From a virus, in the IMG/VR virus record IMGVR_UViG_3300046714_000254, positions 1 to 48,669 of that record: a DNA stretch of 48,669 bases, one strand, 5' to 3'. Below are positions 41,025 to 48,669 of the stretch, one piece after another. Each line of letters begins with the position of its first letter. Positions within the stretch are counted from its first letter, which is position 1. A program made the translations under genes and the position numbers. Below the pieces are notes generated by a model. The model was given only the letters and a program-made list of their open reading frames with translations, ran no database searches and had not been told where the DNA came from.

Positions 41025-42083
41025 ATGGCTTTTACTGCGTCGGAGCTGGCATCCATTGCGAATGCCGCGCTCGACTTTCACTTCAAGGGGCAGCCACTGC
41101 CCCAGAGCATTCAGGACAAACCGCTCCTGGCTGCGCTCGAAGGGGCACGCAAGACCTTCCCCGGTGGCAAAGGCGATATCACGATCCCGGTCAAGGGCAA
41201 GTACAGCTTTGAAGGAGCTGCCGTCCCCCCGACTGGATCACTTCGCGGCTTCACGCATGACGACCCGGTGGCATACGGCAACATCGCCGGCATCGAGCGC
41301 GTCAAGTATCCGTGGCGCGAGGTTCACACCGGCTGGAACTGCACCTTCACGGAATTGAAGATTGACGGCATCAGCGTCACCGATTCCGCGTTCGGCGAGA
41401 ACACCAGCAAGCACAGCAAGCGTGAGGTGACGGCGATCACCAACATCATGCAGGACAAGGTTGAGACCTTCGGTGAAATCACCATGAAGTCGCTCAACAC
41501 GATGTTCTGGGGTGACGGCACCGCCGATCCGCTCGGCTTCATCGGCGCTCGCTACTTCATCACCGCGACACCGGCCGTGGGCGTGACTGGCGGTCTCGAC
41601 CGCGCCACGAATACGTGGTGGAGAAATCGTTTCGCGACGTGGCCCGTCGCGACAACGGAACTGCCGAACGTGATCCATTCGGAGATGCGCCAGCTTCGCC
41701 GCTACGGCGGCAAGCCGACGAAGGCGTTTGCAGGCTCGGGATTCCTCGATGCGCTCGTGAAGCAGCTCCGCGACAAGGGCTACTACACGGATGCGGGCTG
41801 GAGTCGTCCGGCGTCCACCGATATCGCTGTCGCGGACATCCGCTACAACGATCTGATCTTCCAGTACGACCCGTCACTGGATGACCTGGGCGGCGCGTTC
41901 GTCAATAGCTGCTACGTGATCGACCCCAAGCACCTCTACATCTACGCGATGGAACAGGAATGGGGCAAAGACCATGCGCCCGCCCGGCCGCATGACGTGT
42001 ACGCGCTGTTCAAGGCGCGCACGTACACCGCGCAGCTCTGTGCCGACCAGCTCAACTGTCACGCACTCTTCCAAGTGACGTGA
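41025..42083 (+). CDS. Major capsid protein
   Basis: 352 residues, ATG 41025 with CGGAGG upstream. Starts MAFTASELASIANAALDFH and has the alternating pattern of an HK97-fold coat (FTELKIDGISVTDSAFGEN, then TMFWGDGTADPLGF). No obvious processed N-terminal arm. It follows the scaffold gene and is followed by a strong terminator, as expected for the most abundant late product. It builds the icosahedral head. The call is from order, length and pattern. Confidence 0.88.
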   Translation: MAFTASELASIANAALDFHFKGQPLPQSIQDKPLLAALEGARKTFPGGKGDITIPVKGKYSFEGAAVPPTGSLRGFTHDDPVAYGNIAGIERVKYPWREVHTGWNCTFTELKIDGISVTDSAFGENTSKHSKREVTAITNIMQDKVETFGEITMKSLNTMFWGDGTADPLGFIGARYFITATPAVGVTGGLDRATNTWWRNRFATWPVATTELPNVIHSEMRQLRRYGGKPTKAFAGSGFLDALVKQLRDKGYYTDAGWSRPASTDIAVADIRYNDLIFQYDPSLDDLGGAFVNSCYVIDPKHLYIYAMEQEWGKDHAPARPHDVYALFKARTYTAQLCADQLNCHALFQVT

Positions 42084-42098
42084 AGCGGGGACCAATGT

Positions 42099-42125
42099 GG
42101 GGCGGCGATCTTGCCGCCCCTTTTT
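42099..42125 (+). terminator. Terminator after the capsid gene
   Basis: GGGGCGGC (42099-42106) pairs with GCCGCCCC (42113-42120) and runs into TTTTT, 15 bases after the capsid stop. It probably makes the capsid message more abundant than the downstream tail genes. Confidence 0.85.
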
Positions 42126-42141
42126 GAAAGGAGTGCGAGCG

Positions 42142-42483
42142 ATGCAGCAACTGAATGCACTGGTAGCCTTGACCGGCGACCGCAACAACATGGTTTGGAA
42201 GACGGGACTCTCCCCGGCCGAAGTCCTGCTCTTGCAGTCGCTGCACGGCGCGGACGCTGTTCTGTCCATCGAGCCCGTTGGCGAAGTGAAGCGCGAACCG
42301 TCCGAGGAGATTGCGCGACTCAAGGAGCTGTATCCGCTGCACGGCGAGCGTATCCAGAATATCTGGCGCGACTTCCCAGGCCCAGCGTTCCCGTCGCGGA
42401 TCGATGCGCTCGGGATCAACCCCGCTCTTCTGAAGCCCGCCGAGGCATCGGCAAAGTTTCAGGTGAGCGCGAAGCCGTCGTGA
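42142..42483 (+). CDS. Small head/tail-region protein
   Basis: 113 residues from ATG 42142, chosen for AAAGGAG 8 bases upstream. Helical with some charged repeats (SEEIARLKELYPLHGERIQ). Lies between the coat and the adaptor, where podoviruses often carry a small head-completion or joining protein. No motif confirms that. Function unknown. Confidence 0.65.
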   Translation: MQQLNALVALTGDRNNMVWKTGLSPAEVLLLQSLHGADAVLSIEPVGEVKREPSEEIARLKELYPLHGERIQNIWRDFPGPAFPSRIDALGINPALLKPAEASAKFQVSAKPS

Positions 42484-42487
42484 TCCG

Positions 42488-43240
42488 ATGCGCGGCCAAA
42501 CGCTCGGCGAGTTGTTGAGCGACCTGAAAGCAGAATGCGGTTATAGCCAGAACGCAGCTCACGGCATCAACAATCGGGATTCTCTCGTGCAAGTTCTCAA
42601 GCGCACGCAGCGCCGGCTGTGGAGCGATTGGGACTGGATGCACATGCGCGTCTCGCGCGACATGCAGTTGAACGCGGGCCAGCGTTACTACAACTGCCCC
42701 ACCGATCTGCCCTACGAACGCATCGACTGCGCTGAGGTGAAGTTCGGCGGTCAGTGGATTCCGCTGTGTTTCGGGATCAACGAGCGCAACTACTCGGTCT
42801 TCGACCCGCGCAACGATGAACGATCCTGGCCCATCATGAATTGGGACATCGCGGAGGACCCGGCCGACACCGCAGGCACGCCTGACAATCGCGGCATGAT
42901 CGAAGTGTGGCCGCTGCCATCTGACAGCGGCATCGTCGGCGGCACGCTCGAAGGAAACATTCGCCTAACAGGCATCCGCTTCCTTCTTCCATTCAATGCG
43001 GACGCGGATCGATGCGACCTTGACGGGGATCTGATTGTGCTCTCCGCCGCCGCCGAGATTCTGATGCGCGACCGCAAGGACGACGCGCAAGCGAAGCAGC
43101 AAGCGGCGCAGACGCTGTACATGCGCCTTCGCGGCAATCAGGAAAAGAACCGCAGCTTCAATCTCAACGGCGGACAGCAAGATGACGACAAGGTGAACGT
43201 CACCTACGCGCACCCGGTTCCGTTCTCCGTGGGGCCATAG
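42488..43240 (+). CDS. Head-tail adaptor (T7 gp11-like)
   Basis: 250 residues, ATG 42488 close after the preceding stop. The N-terminal half (LVQVLKRTQRRLWSDWDWM, then CPTDLPYERIDCAEVKFGG) and the strand pattern after it resemble T7 gp11 tail adaptors. The C-terminal part is a helical stretch (AKQQAAQTLYMRLRGN). It would sit under the portal and dock the nozzle encoded next. The call is from order and pattern. Confidence 0.75.
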   Translation: MRGQTLGELLSDLKAECGYSQNAAHGINNRDSLVQVLKRTQRRLWSDWDWMHMRVSRDMQLNAGQRYYNCPTDLPYERIDCAEVKFGGQWIPLCFGINERNYSVFDPRNDERSWPIMNWDIAEDPADTAGTPDNRGMIEVWPLPSDSGIVGGTLEGNIRLTGIRFLLPFNADADRCDLDGDLIVLSAAAEILMRDRKDDAQAKQQAAQTLYMRLRGNQEKNRSFNLNGGQQDDDKVNVTYAHPVPFSVGP

Positions 43241-45229
43241 ATGGGCTACACGCTCGTCAAATCGTTTGAGCGCGGCATCGACACCCGCAAGCTCATCGAC
43301 ACGACTGAGCCCGGCACGCTCATCGAAGGGCGCGACTGTCACATCACGTTGGGTGGCGAGATTGAGAAGCGCGCGGCGTTTGTCGTGAAGGCGACGTTGC
43401 CGGCTACGACCGTCGGGCTGTGGGTCACGGATGGGCGCGTTTATCACACATGGGGAGATTCGCTCACGGCCCCCGCTGGCCTACCTCCGGGCACTATCTA
43501 CCACGGCATTCCAGACCCCGATGGTTCTCCACTCGATCACATCATGTCGGTCGAAGAGTTCAACAGCCTGCTTTACGTGATCGCTCACTATGAGCCGTCC
43601 GTGGAATTTCCGAAGGGCCGCATCCTGCACTGGTACGGGCTCAACGTCGATGGCAGCGAAAAACTGCTCACGATTCCGATCCCCGCGCCGGTTACTGGCG
43701 GCGGGACTCCTCCCGTGACCGCGCCGGGCAACAAGCCAAAGACAACGCTCTTTTTTCAGCTCATGGCTACGGGCACTCCTCCGTCCGACGTGATTATTCG
43801 CTACATCTACCTACTCGCGCCGGGCAGCACGCACAACTTTGGCCCGACAGGAACCGTCGATGCCTGGCTGATTGTGAATCTGGATCACATGGAGGGGACT
43901 TTCCCCATCAGCAACATCATCGTCCCCGGACCCACCAACCCGCGAGAAGTCGCGGCAGCGACGATGAACGTGGTCAACAGCTTTATCCCGCCAGTCGGCG
44001 GCGCTCCCGTGATCGTCACGGCGCAGGCCAGCGAAGACACGGTGCTCTTCTGGCTTGAAAGCCCCGGCCCTACCTACAACGGCTGGAAGATCGAGATGTC
44101 ATGCGGCGGCCCCTGCCTCGTGCAGCCGAGTGGGCAAAACATCTTCAGCGGAGGAACGACCAGCAGCGGCGGCGGAACCGTTCTCTTTCGTGGAGAAGCC
44201 CCATCGCTGCACTCTGGCGCACCGGGCGACCCGGTTGAAAAGGGCACGTTCGCCCGCGCGCACAGCTACCGCATGTTTTCCACACAAGGCTCGTTGCTGA
44301 ACTACTCCGCACCCAAGGACCCCTCAGAGTGGTTGAGCGTGCCGAAACAGGCTGGCGCAATCGAACATTCGATGCTGACGAGTCGCAAGCCGATTCTCGT
44401 TTCGATGGCGGACTACGGCGGCGACCTCGCGGTTTTTGGCACACGTCACGTCTTTGTCTGGAATATCGACGTGACGCCGGGCGGCGATCAGCTCAAACAA
44501 ACGCTACACGGCACAGGCACGTTCGCGCCTCACAGCGTCGTGCCATACGGCACGAGCGATGTGATGTATCTCGACATCAGCGGGGTTCGCTCGCTACGGG
44601 CGCGCGACTCATCCGAACAGGCGTTCGCCGCCGACGTTGGCAACCTGATAGACGACCTCGTGCGCGCGAAGATCGACGTGAGCACCGACGAGGAAAAGTT
44701 CTACAACTACTGGGCCGTCGTTGAGCCACGTTCGGGGCGCCTATGGATGGCACTGCACGACAAGATTTTCATACTGTCTTACTACACGACCAGCCGCATC
44801 TCGGCGTGGACGTGGTACGACGCGACGAGCGCGCCCGTGGACTACATGGTGACGAGCGATCAAAGTATTTACTGGCGCTCCGGCAACGACATCATCATCT
44901 ACGGTGACGAGTCCGGCACGGTCTACGACGACACCGAAGCGCTTGCCCGCCTGCCATACATCGACGGTGGCAAACCCGCGACCGCGAAGAACTGGACCGG
45001 GATCGACTTGGCGATATTCGGCACCTGGAACGTGCGCGGTTCGTTCGATCCGACGGTTCCCACCGCGCTCGACTTGTTAGCCAATCTCACGAAGAGCACG
45101 TACGCACAACAGAAGATCGCGATGAACGGCGAATCGCCAGCCGTTTCGCTGGAACTACGTTCGACGTTTGTCGGACCCGCACGAGTAGGCAATGCCGCAC
45201 TCCACTACACCGACTCAACAGCGGATTGA
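43241..45229 (+). CDS. Tail nozzle protein (T7 gp12-like)
   Basis: 662 residues, starting right after the adaptor's stop. Long beta-rich protein with propeller-like motifs (VSMADYGGDLAVFGTRHVFVWN, DVMYLDISGVRSLR, RLWMALHDKIFILSYY) as in T7 gp12 nozzles, which gate the tail tip. N-terminal segment (TLVKSFERGIDTRKLIDTTEPG) matches the usual start of such nozzles. It overlaps the next gene by 38 bases. Confidence 0.8.
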   Translation: MGYTLVKSFERGIDTRKLIDTTEPGTLIEGRDCHITLGGEIEKRAAFVVKATLPATTVGLWVTDGRVYHTWGDSLTAPAGLPPGTIYHGIPDPDGSPLDHIMSVEEFNSLLYVIAHYEPSVEFPKGRILHWYGLNVDGSEKLLTIPIPAPVTGGGTPPVTAPGNKPKTTLFFQLMATGTPPSDVIIRYIYLLAPGSTHNFGPTGTVDAWLIVNLDHMEGTFPISNIIVPGPTNPREVAAATMNVVNSFIPPVGGAPVIVTAQASEDTVLFWLESPGPTYNGWKIEMSCGGPCLVQPSGQNIFSGGTTSSGGGTVLFRGEAPSLHSGAPGDPVEKGTFARAHSYRMFSTQGSLLNYSAPKDPSEWLSVPKQAGAIEHSMLTSRKPILVSMADYGGDLAVFGTRHVFVWNIDVTPGGDQLKQTLHGTGTFAPHSVVPYGTSDVMYLDISGVRSLRARDSSEQAFAADVGNLIDDLVRAKIDVSTDEEKFYNYWAVVEPRSGRLWMALHDKIFILSYYTTSRISAWTWYDATSAPVDYMVTSDQSIYWRSGNDIIIYGDESGTVYDDTEALARLPYIDGGKPATAKNWTGIDLAIFGTWNVRGSFDPTVPTALDLLANLTKSTYAQQKIAMNGESPAVSLELRSTFVGPARVGNAALHYTDSTAD

Positions 45230-45659
45230 GCGCGCCTTGGCGTGCCGCTACCGGATCGCGGATCACCGCGAGGCATGGCCGCGCATTCTCCCCGGCCTCG
45301 AGAAACTGCACCGCCAGTACGTCGATCAGGACTGGGACATCGCTGGTATCCGCTCGATGCTGGACGACGACCTGGCTCTCCTACTCACCGACGACAACGA
45401 TGACACCGCGTTCGCGATTGTTCGGTTCGATGACTACGTTTACAACCCCGACGAGAAAGAGCTGTACGTCTATCTGTTGTGGCACAAGGGCGGCGACGTG
45501 ATCGAACGCTACCAGCCGCACCTCGATTTTTTCGCGCTGCTCGGCGGCGCAAAGTATCTGCGGTTTTACTCGCGACGCCCCGCGTTTCTGCGCGTCGCCA
45601 AGCGCGCGGGCTACCAGCCTCGCGGAATCGAATACGTGAAGGAGTTATCTCATGGGTAA
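45192..45659 (+). CDS. Ejection-cluster protein (T7 gp13/GNAT-like)
   Basis: 155 residues; start inside the 3' end of the nozzle gene. The pattern (DDDLALLLTDDNDDTAFAIV, YVYLLWHKGGDVIERY, FLRVAKRAGYQPRGIEYVK) resembles the acyltransferase-like fold of T7 gp13 and relatives, which help assemble the inner core. Acetyl-CoA-binding residues are not clearly preserved. Position just after gp12-like supports it. Confidence 0.7.
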   Translation: MPHSTTPTQQRIERALACRYRIADHREAWPRILPGLEKLHRQYVDQDWDIAGIRSMLDDDLALLLTDDNDDTAFAIVRFDDYVYNPDEKELYVYLLWHKGGDVIERYQPHLDFFALLGGAKYLRFYSRRPAFLRVAKRAGYQPRGIEYVKELSHG

Positions 45660-46257
45660 GGGAAGCGCCGGCCGGGAAGCACGCAGGGCCAGACAAGAAG
45701 AGGAGGCGCGCGTAAAGCGTGTCAGCGACGGCACGCGGGCCATTCGCGGCATGTTCGATCAGAAGTTCAACCAGTCTTACTGGGACGCCGAACAGGCGAA
45801 GCAGAAGGCGTCATACATGGACGACTTCACTACGCAGTGGGAGACCGCGCGCAAGGGACTCGAAGCGGCGCTGATGCGTCAGGGCATCTACGACTCGACC
45901 GAGGGCGTCACACGAATGGCCGCCGCTCGAAAGCAGTACAAAGACAAAGACGAGATGCTCAATCAGCAGGCGCTGTCCACCATACAGGCGGCAAAAGGCA
46001 AAACGATTGCGGCGCAAGACAACGTAATCGGTCAGTTGCGCAGCTCCAGCGACTTGAACGCCGCGAACGCCGCCGCCGCACAGCAGCTCGCCTTTCAGTC
46101 GCAGCCGATTCCCTACTCGCCGCTTGGCTCCGTCTTCACCGACTTCACGGCCGGGCTCGCCGAACAGGCGCAGCAGGAACGTCAGGGTACGAATCGCTAC
46201 AACCTGGGCATCTCGACGTGGGCCAATCCGAATCGCTACACGCGGAACGTGGGGTGA
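45652..46257 (+). CDS. Internal virion (ejection) protein
   Basis: 201 residues, 8-base overlap with the preceding gene. Highly charged helical N-terminus (GREARRARQEEEARVKRV) and Ala/Gln-rich middle, like T7 gp14-type ejection proteins that form the channel across the outer membrane. It has a late YSPLGSVFTDFTAGL segment. It is followed by two more proteins and then the giant polyvalent protein, in the usual ejectosome order. Role inferred. Confidence 0.75.
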   Translation: MGKGSAGREARRARQEEEARVKRVSDGTRAIRGMFDQKFNQSYWDAEQAKQKASYMDDFTTQWETARKGLEAALMRQGIYDSTEGVTRMAAARKQYKDKDEMLNQQALSTIQAAKGKTIAAQDNVIGQLRSSSDLNAANAAAAQQLAFQSQPIPYSPLGSVFTDFTAGLAEQAQQERQGTNRYNLGISTWANPNRYTRNVG

Positions 46258-46260
46258 CAC

Positions 46261-47136
46261 ATGATCCAAGCCATACCACTTTGGGTCTACTACGCACTGA
46301 TGGCGGCCGGCACGGGCGCGCAGATGATGGGCGAGCGAAAGGTGTCGCAAGAGCGCGCGAAGGCGATGCGCGAGGAGAGCGAGCGGCGCGCGAAATTAAC
46401 GCGCGAAAATGAAGGCTCTGCCGAGAAGAGCAAGCAGCTCTTCGCCAACACGGCCGGCGACGAGGCTGCTCGGGCGAAGCAGTTGGAAACGCAGATCGCG
46501 CCCTCAGCGGCCCCAATCACTGAAGGCGCAGGTGGGCAAGCGCGATTGTTAGACCCCAACTCCCCGCCGTCTGCCACGAGCACCGTTGGACAGGCGCGTG
46601 ACATTTTCGGGGCGAGCGATGCGCGCAGCGCTGCCCGCACGAAAGCGAATGCGGCGGCTGGAGCGTTCAGCTCTGTGTTTCAGGACTACTCAAACGCCTT
46701 GGGCCGCAACGCGCAGGACATCGACCAGAATTCAGCGTCCATGCGCAACTGGAATCAGAACGTGTTGCCGTATCGGCTCCAGTACGCCAATGAGTCGGGG
46801 CGCGACTGGAGCACTACCGGCGACATTCTGAAACTCGCCGGCACGATCATGGCCCCGATGGCCCTGGGCGGCGGAGCCGGCGCGCAGACGGCAGGGCAAC
46901 AGATCAGCGCCGCACGCTTCGGCGACTTCGCGAGCAAAGGATTCGGCGGAATGGCCGGCGGCTCGATTCCGTTCGGCAGTGCCTTCGGGCAAACGGCGGC
47001 CGGTCTCGGCGGAATGGGCGCGGGCATCGTCGCCGATCAGCGATTGCAAGAGCTGCTGGCGTTGCAGCGCTTGGGCCATCGGCTCTCGCCCGACGACCTC
47101 GCATACATCGCCTCGCAAGAAAACGTGATGCATTAG
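46261..47136 (+). CDS. Internal virion protein with N-terminal membrane helix
   Basis: 291 residues. N-terminal hydrophobic segment (QAIPLWVYYALMAAGTGAQ), then a charged coiled coil, then Ala/Gly/Gln stretches with a hydrophobic Gly-rich C-terminal third (KLAGTIMAPMALGGGAGAQT and more). This layout suits a pore-forming ejection protein. It is in the expected place between two other ejection-cluster proteins. Exact counterpart in T7 or P22 is not clear. Confidence 0.7.
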   Translation: MIQAIPLWVYYALMAAGTGAQMMGERKVSQERAKAMREESERRAKLTRENEGSAEKSKQLFANTAGDEAARAKQLETQIAPSAAPITEGAGGQARLLDPNSPPSATSTVGQARDIFGASDARSAARTKANAAAGAFSSVFQDYSNALGRNAQDIDQNSASMRNWNQNVLPYRLQYANESGRDWSTTGDILKLAGTIMAPMALGGGAGAQTAGQQISAARFGDFASKGFGGMAGGSIPFGSAFGQTAAGLGGMGAGIVADQRLQELLALQRLGHRLSPDDLAYIASQENVMH

Positions 47137-47143
47137 GTGACAC

Positions 47144-48163
47144 ATGGCAACCGTTCATAACGCTTACTACCAGTCTCCGTGGATCGAGACCGCATCGCGT
47201 AACCTCGCGAGCGCCTTGGCTCCGCCTGATCCTGAGAAGCAGTTCGCGCAGCGAGCCGCTGAATGGAAGTTTGGCCGCATGCAGGAGCTGGCCGCCATCG
47301 AGGACACCGACCGCGCGACCAAACATCAGATCGAGGATTATCGCGCGGAGATGTTGCGGCCCGTGTTGAACCCGGTGACGGGCCAGATCGATCAGGAGCT
47401 GACCAACGCAAAGATTTTGAAAAACTGGGCCGACGCCATTGATCTTGGCGACGATCCCGACGTAGGCGCAAAACTGTCCGGTGAGCTGAATCCAGAAGTC
47501 GCCGTGAAGCGGGCTCTGACCGAGATCGCTGCACGGAACAAACTTGGACTCGCTGATTTCAACTGGGGTCGGCGCGGCGCGTTGCAGGACGACGCGCAGG
47601 CGGCGACCGCCGATGAAAGCTCGAAGGCCCGCCAGTTCACCGCTGAGCAGAACGCGTTGCGGTTCAAGAACTATCTCGACGGAATCAATCTGCGGAACAA
47701 GCAGTCCGGCAAGGGTGAGCCGAATGAGATTCCTGTCCCGATCATCAAAGAGATCACGTTCGGGTTGGATGACTTCATCTTCGCGACCGGCCGTGACATG
47801 TCGCTTGAGAAGTACAACCAGTTCGCGGAAAGGGTCGGGAAGCGCTGGCAGAGGAATGGCAACGTCCAGCAATCGCTCAACGAGCAGTGGGCGGAGTCGT
47901 TCCCGAATTCCAGAAGTTATGCAGGCGCGGAAGCGGAGCCCGACACGAACACATGGTACGGCGGCACGAATCGCGGGAAGCTGAATCCATACTTTTCCGA
48001 TGAGCCGTCGCAGTACAGCGATGCCTTTGTACCTGGGGCAGCTCCGCCGGCAGCCGCGCCATCGGCTGCGCCGCCAGCAGCCGAAAAGCCGAAACCAAAA
48101 CCAGCCGGAACGACCGCGCCGCCGCCGAAGAAGCGCAGACCCATCGAGTCGTTCGGTAGATAG
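47144..48163 (+). CDS. Internal virion protein with Pro-rich tail
   Basis: 339 residues, ATG 47144. Helical charged body (EKQFAQRAAEWKFGRMQELAAIED) and a C-terminal disordered tail rich in Pro/Ala/Lys (AEKPKPKPAGTTAPPPKKRR). Stop is 3 bases before the giant gene. Probably part of the ejection machinery; no enzyme motif is visible. Confidence 0.7.
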   Translation: MATVHNAYYQSPWIETASRNLASALAPPDPEKQFAQRAAEWKFGRMQELAAIEDTDRATKHQIEDYRAEMLRPVLNPVTGQIDQELTNAKILKNWADAIDLGDDPDVGAKLSGELNPEVAVKRALTEIAARNKLGLADFNWGRRGALQDDAQAATADESSKARQFTAEQNALRFKNYLDGINLRNKQSGKGEPNEIPVPIIKEITFGLDDFIFATGRDMSLEKYNQFAERVGKRWQRNGNVQQSLNEQWAESFPNSRSYAGAEAEPDTNTWYGGTNRGKLNPYFSDEPSQYSDAFVPGAAPPAAAPSAAPPAAEKPKPKPAGTTAPPPKKRRPIESFGR

Positions 48164-48166
48164 CAC

Positions 48167-48669
48167 ATGGGCTTCGACCTCCAAGGCGCACGAAAGGAAG
48201 GGATCAGCGAAAGAGAAATCGCTGAGTACCTTGCGCGCAACCGTGCCTTCGACCTCAAGGGCGCACGCAAAGAGGGCTGGTCAGATGCCGAGATCGCCGA
48301 CTATCTAAACGCTCGCGATGTCGTGTCGAACGAGCCGCCGTTGAGCGACCCAGGCCCGCGCGCCGGCAGACAGCCAGGTCTTCAAGTTCAAGGCAACATC
48401 GACACGCGCGACCGCCCTCGTGTGCGCAACGCGGACGGCAGTATCAGCACCGTGCGTTCGATGTCGTTCCAAGACGATGATGGGCGCGAGGTGCTGATTC
48501 CGACCGTCAGCGACGACGGCCGCGTGATGTCCGACCCCGAAGCCATCGAGCAGTACCGCCGTACCGGCAAACATCTCGGCATGTTCGACACGCCGCAGAA
48601 CGCGACAGGTTTCGCGCAGCGACTGCATGAAGATCAGGCGCGCCGAATCTCGAAACCGTCGCCGCATAC
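48167..48669 (+). CDS. N-terminal part of the giant polyvalent protein (continues at 3)
   Basis: ATG 48167, three bases after the previous stop, is the true start of the giant gene; from here the frame runs to the window end and resumes at base 3. Residues 3-27 and 28-50 are a 25-residue tandem repeat, FDLxGARKEGxSxxEIAxYL, which suggests a short helical module of unknown role. The start of the RNADGS...LIPTV segment, seen in many phage internal proteins, falls across the overlap. See the entry at 3 for the rest. Confidence 0.85.
   Translation, partial: MGFDLQGARKEGISEREIAEYLARNRAFDLKGARKEGWSDAEIADYLNARDVVSNEPPLSDPGPRAGRQPGLQVQGNIDTRDRPRVRNADGSISTVRSMSFQDDDGREVLIPTVSDDGRVMSDPEAIEQYRRTGKHLGMFDTPQNATGFAQRLHEDQARRISKPSPH
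48477..48669. repeat. Right copy of the 193-bp terminal direct repeat
   Basis: Matches bases 1-193 with three synonymous transitions, at window positions 128, 131 and 155 relative to the left copy. See the entry at 1. The two copies give the junction of the circular genome. Confidence 0.9.

Noticed and set aside
46904-48184. 426-codon open frame antisense to the ejection genes
   Set aside because: Low-complexity Arg/Leu composition typical of shadow frames; the sense genes are contiguous and have starts.
1-48669. CRISPR array or restriction-modification system
   Set aside because: No regularly spaced direct repeats of CRISPR type and no free-standing restriction enzyme; the methylase-like part is inside the giant protein.

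Overview
The window is essentially one complete, circularly permuted genome of a temperate tailed bacteriophage (Caudoviricetes) with a short-tailed, podovirus-like virion plan. The last 193 bases (48477-48669) repeat the first 193 with three differences, and the reading frame that leaves the right edge continues exactly in frame at the left edge. The unique genome is therefore about 48,476 bp, and the contig ends are an assembly cut inside one gene. The DNA is visibly GC-rich, and many genes overlap by ATGA or GTGA. The host is probably a GC-rich Gram-negative bacterium such as a proteobacterium, because there is a lipobox protein and a T7-like ejection set, but no gene fixes the genus.

Layout. 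(1) 25.9-48.7 kb, wrapping to 10.3 kb, + strand: the late half. It starts with a candidate small terminase, then about 17 small genes of mostly unknown function (26.6-31.6 kb). Next come a tail fibre with an S74-type C-terminal chaperone (31.7-34.9), a glycine-rich adhesin-like protein, a lipoprotein, the large terminase, portal, scaffold, major capsid protein, a gp11-like adaptor, a gp12-like nozzle and four small ejection proteins. A giant polyvalent protein of about 3044 residues follows (48167 through the junction to 8825), then two related proline-rich proteins and a two-helix holin-like protein.

(2) 10.2-17.5 kb, - strand: an early recombination operon. It encodes a YqaJ-like exonuclease, a small zinc protein, a second PD-(D/E)XK-like protein, a VRR-NUC nuclease, RecT, a ParB/DGQHR protein and an SSB-like protein with an acidic DSDIPF tail, followed by small regulators and zinc proteins. 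(3) 17.25-20.9 kb: the lysogeny module, with two divergent regulators around an operator-rich gap, an excisionase-like HTH protein, a tyrosine integrase and a putative attP region. (4) 20.9-21.5 kb, + strand: a tRNA-Lys(TTT) gene followed almost directly by two small genes. (5) 21.6-25.75 kb, - strand: a second early operon of small proteins, including a short DnaN-like sliding clamp. Most of its genes have the same leader, GGAGCTGTC just before the start codon, and many intergenic gaps hold a hairpin.

How it fits together. Nothing I recognise is a polymerase, helicase or primase, so replication probably uses the host machinery, perhaps through the clamp-like protein, together with RecT/exonuclease recombination. 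The most unusual object is the giant late protein. By its place after the ejection proteins it is probably packaged and injected with the DNA. It contains a tRNA-guanine-transglycosylase/DpdA-like domain, a cytosine-C5-methyltransferase-like domain and a zincin metalloprotease-like domain, plus a long C-terminal region typical of phage polyvalent proteins. No 7-deazaguanine biosynthesis gene is recognisable. No endolysin is recognisable either.
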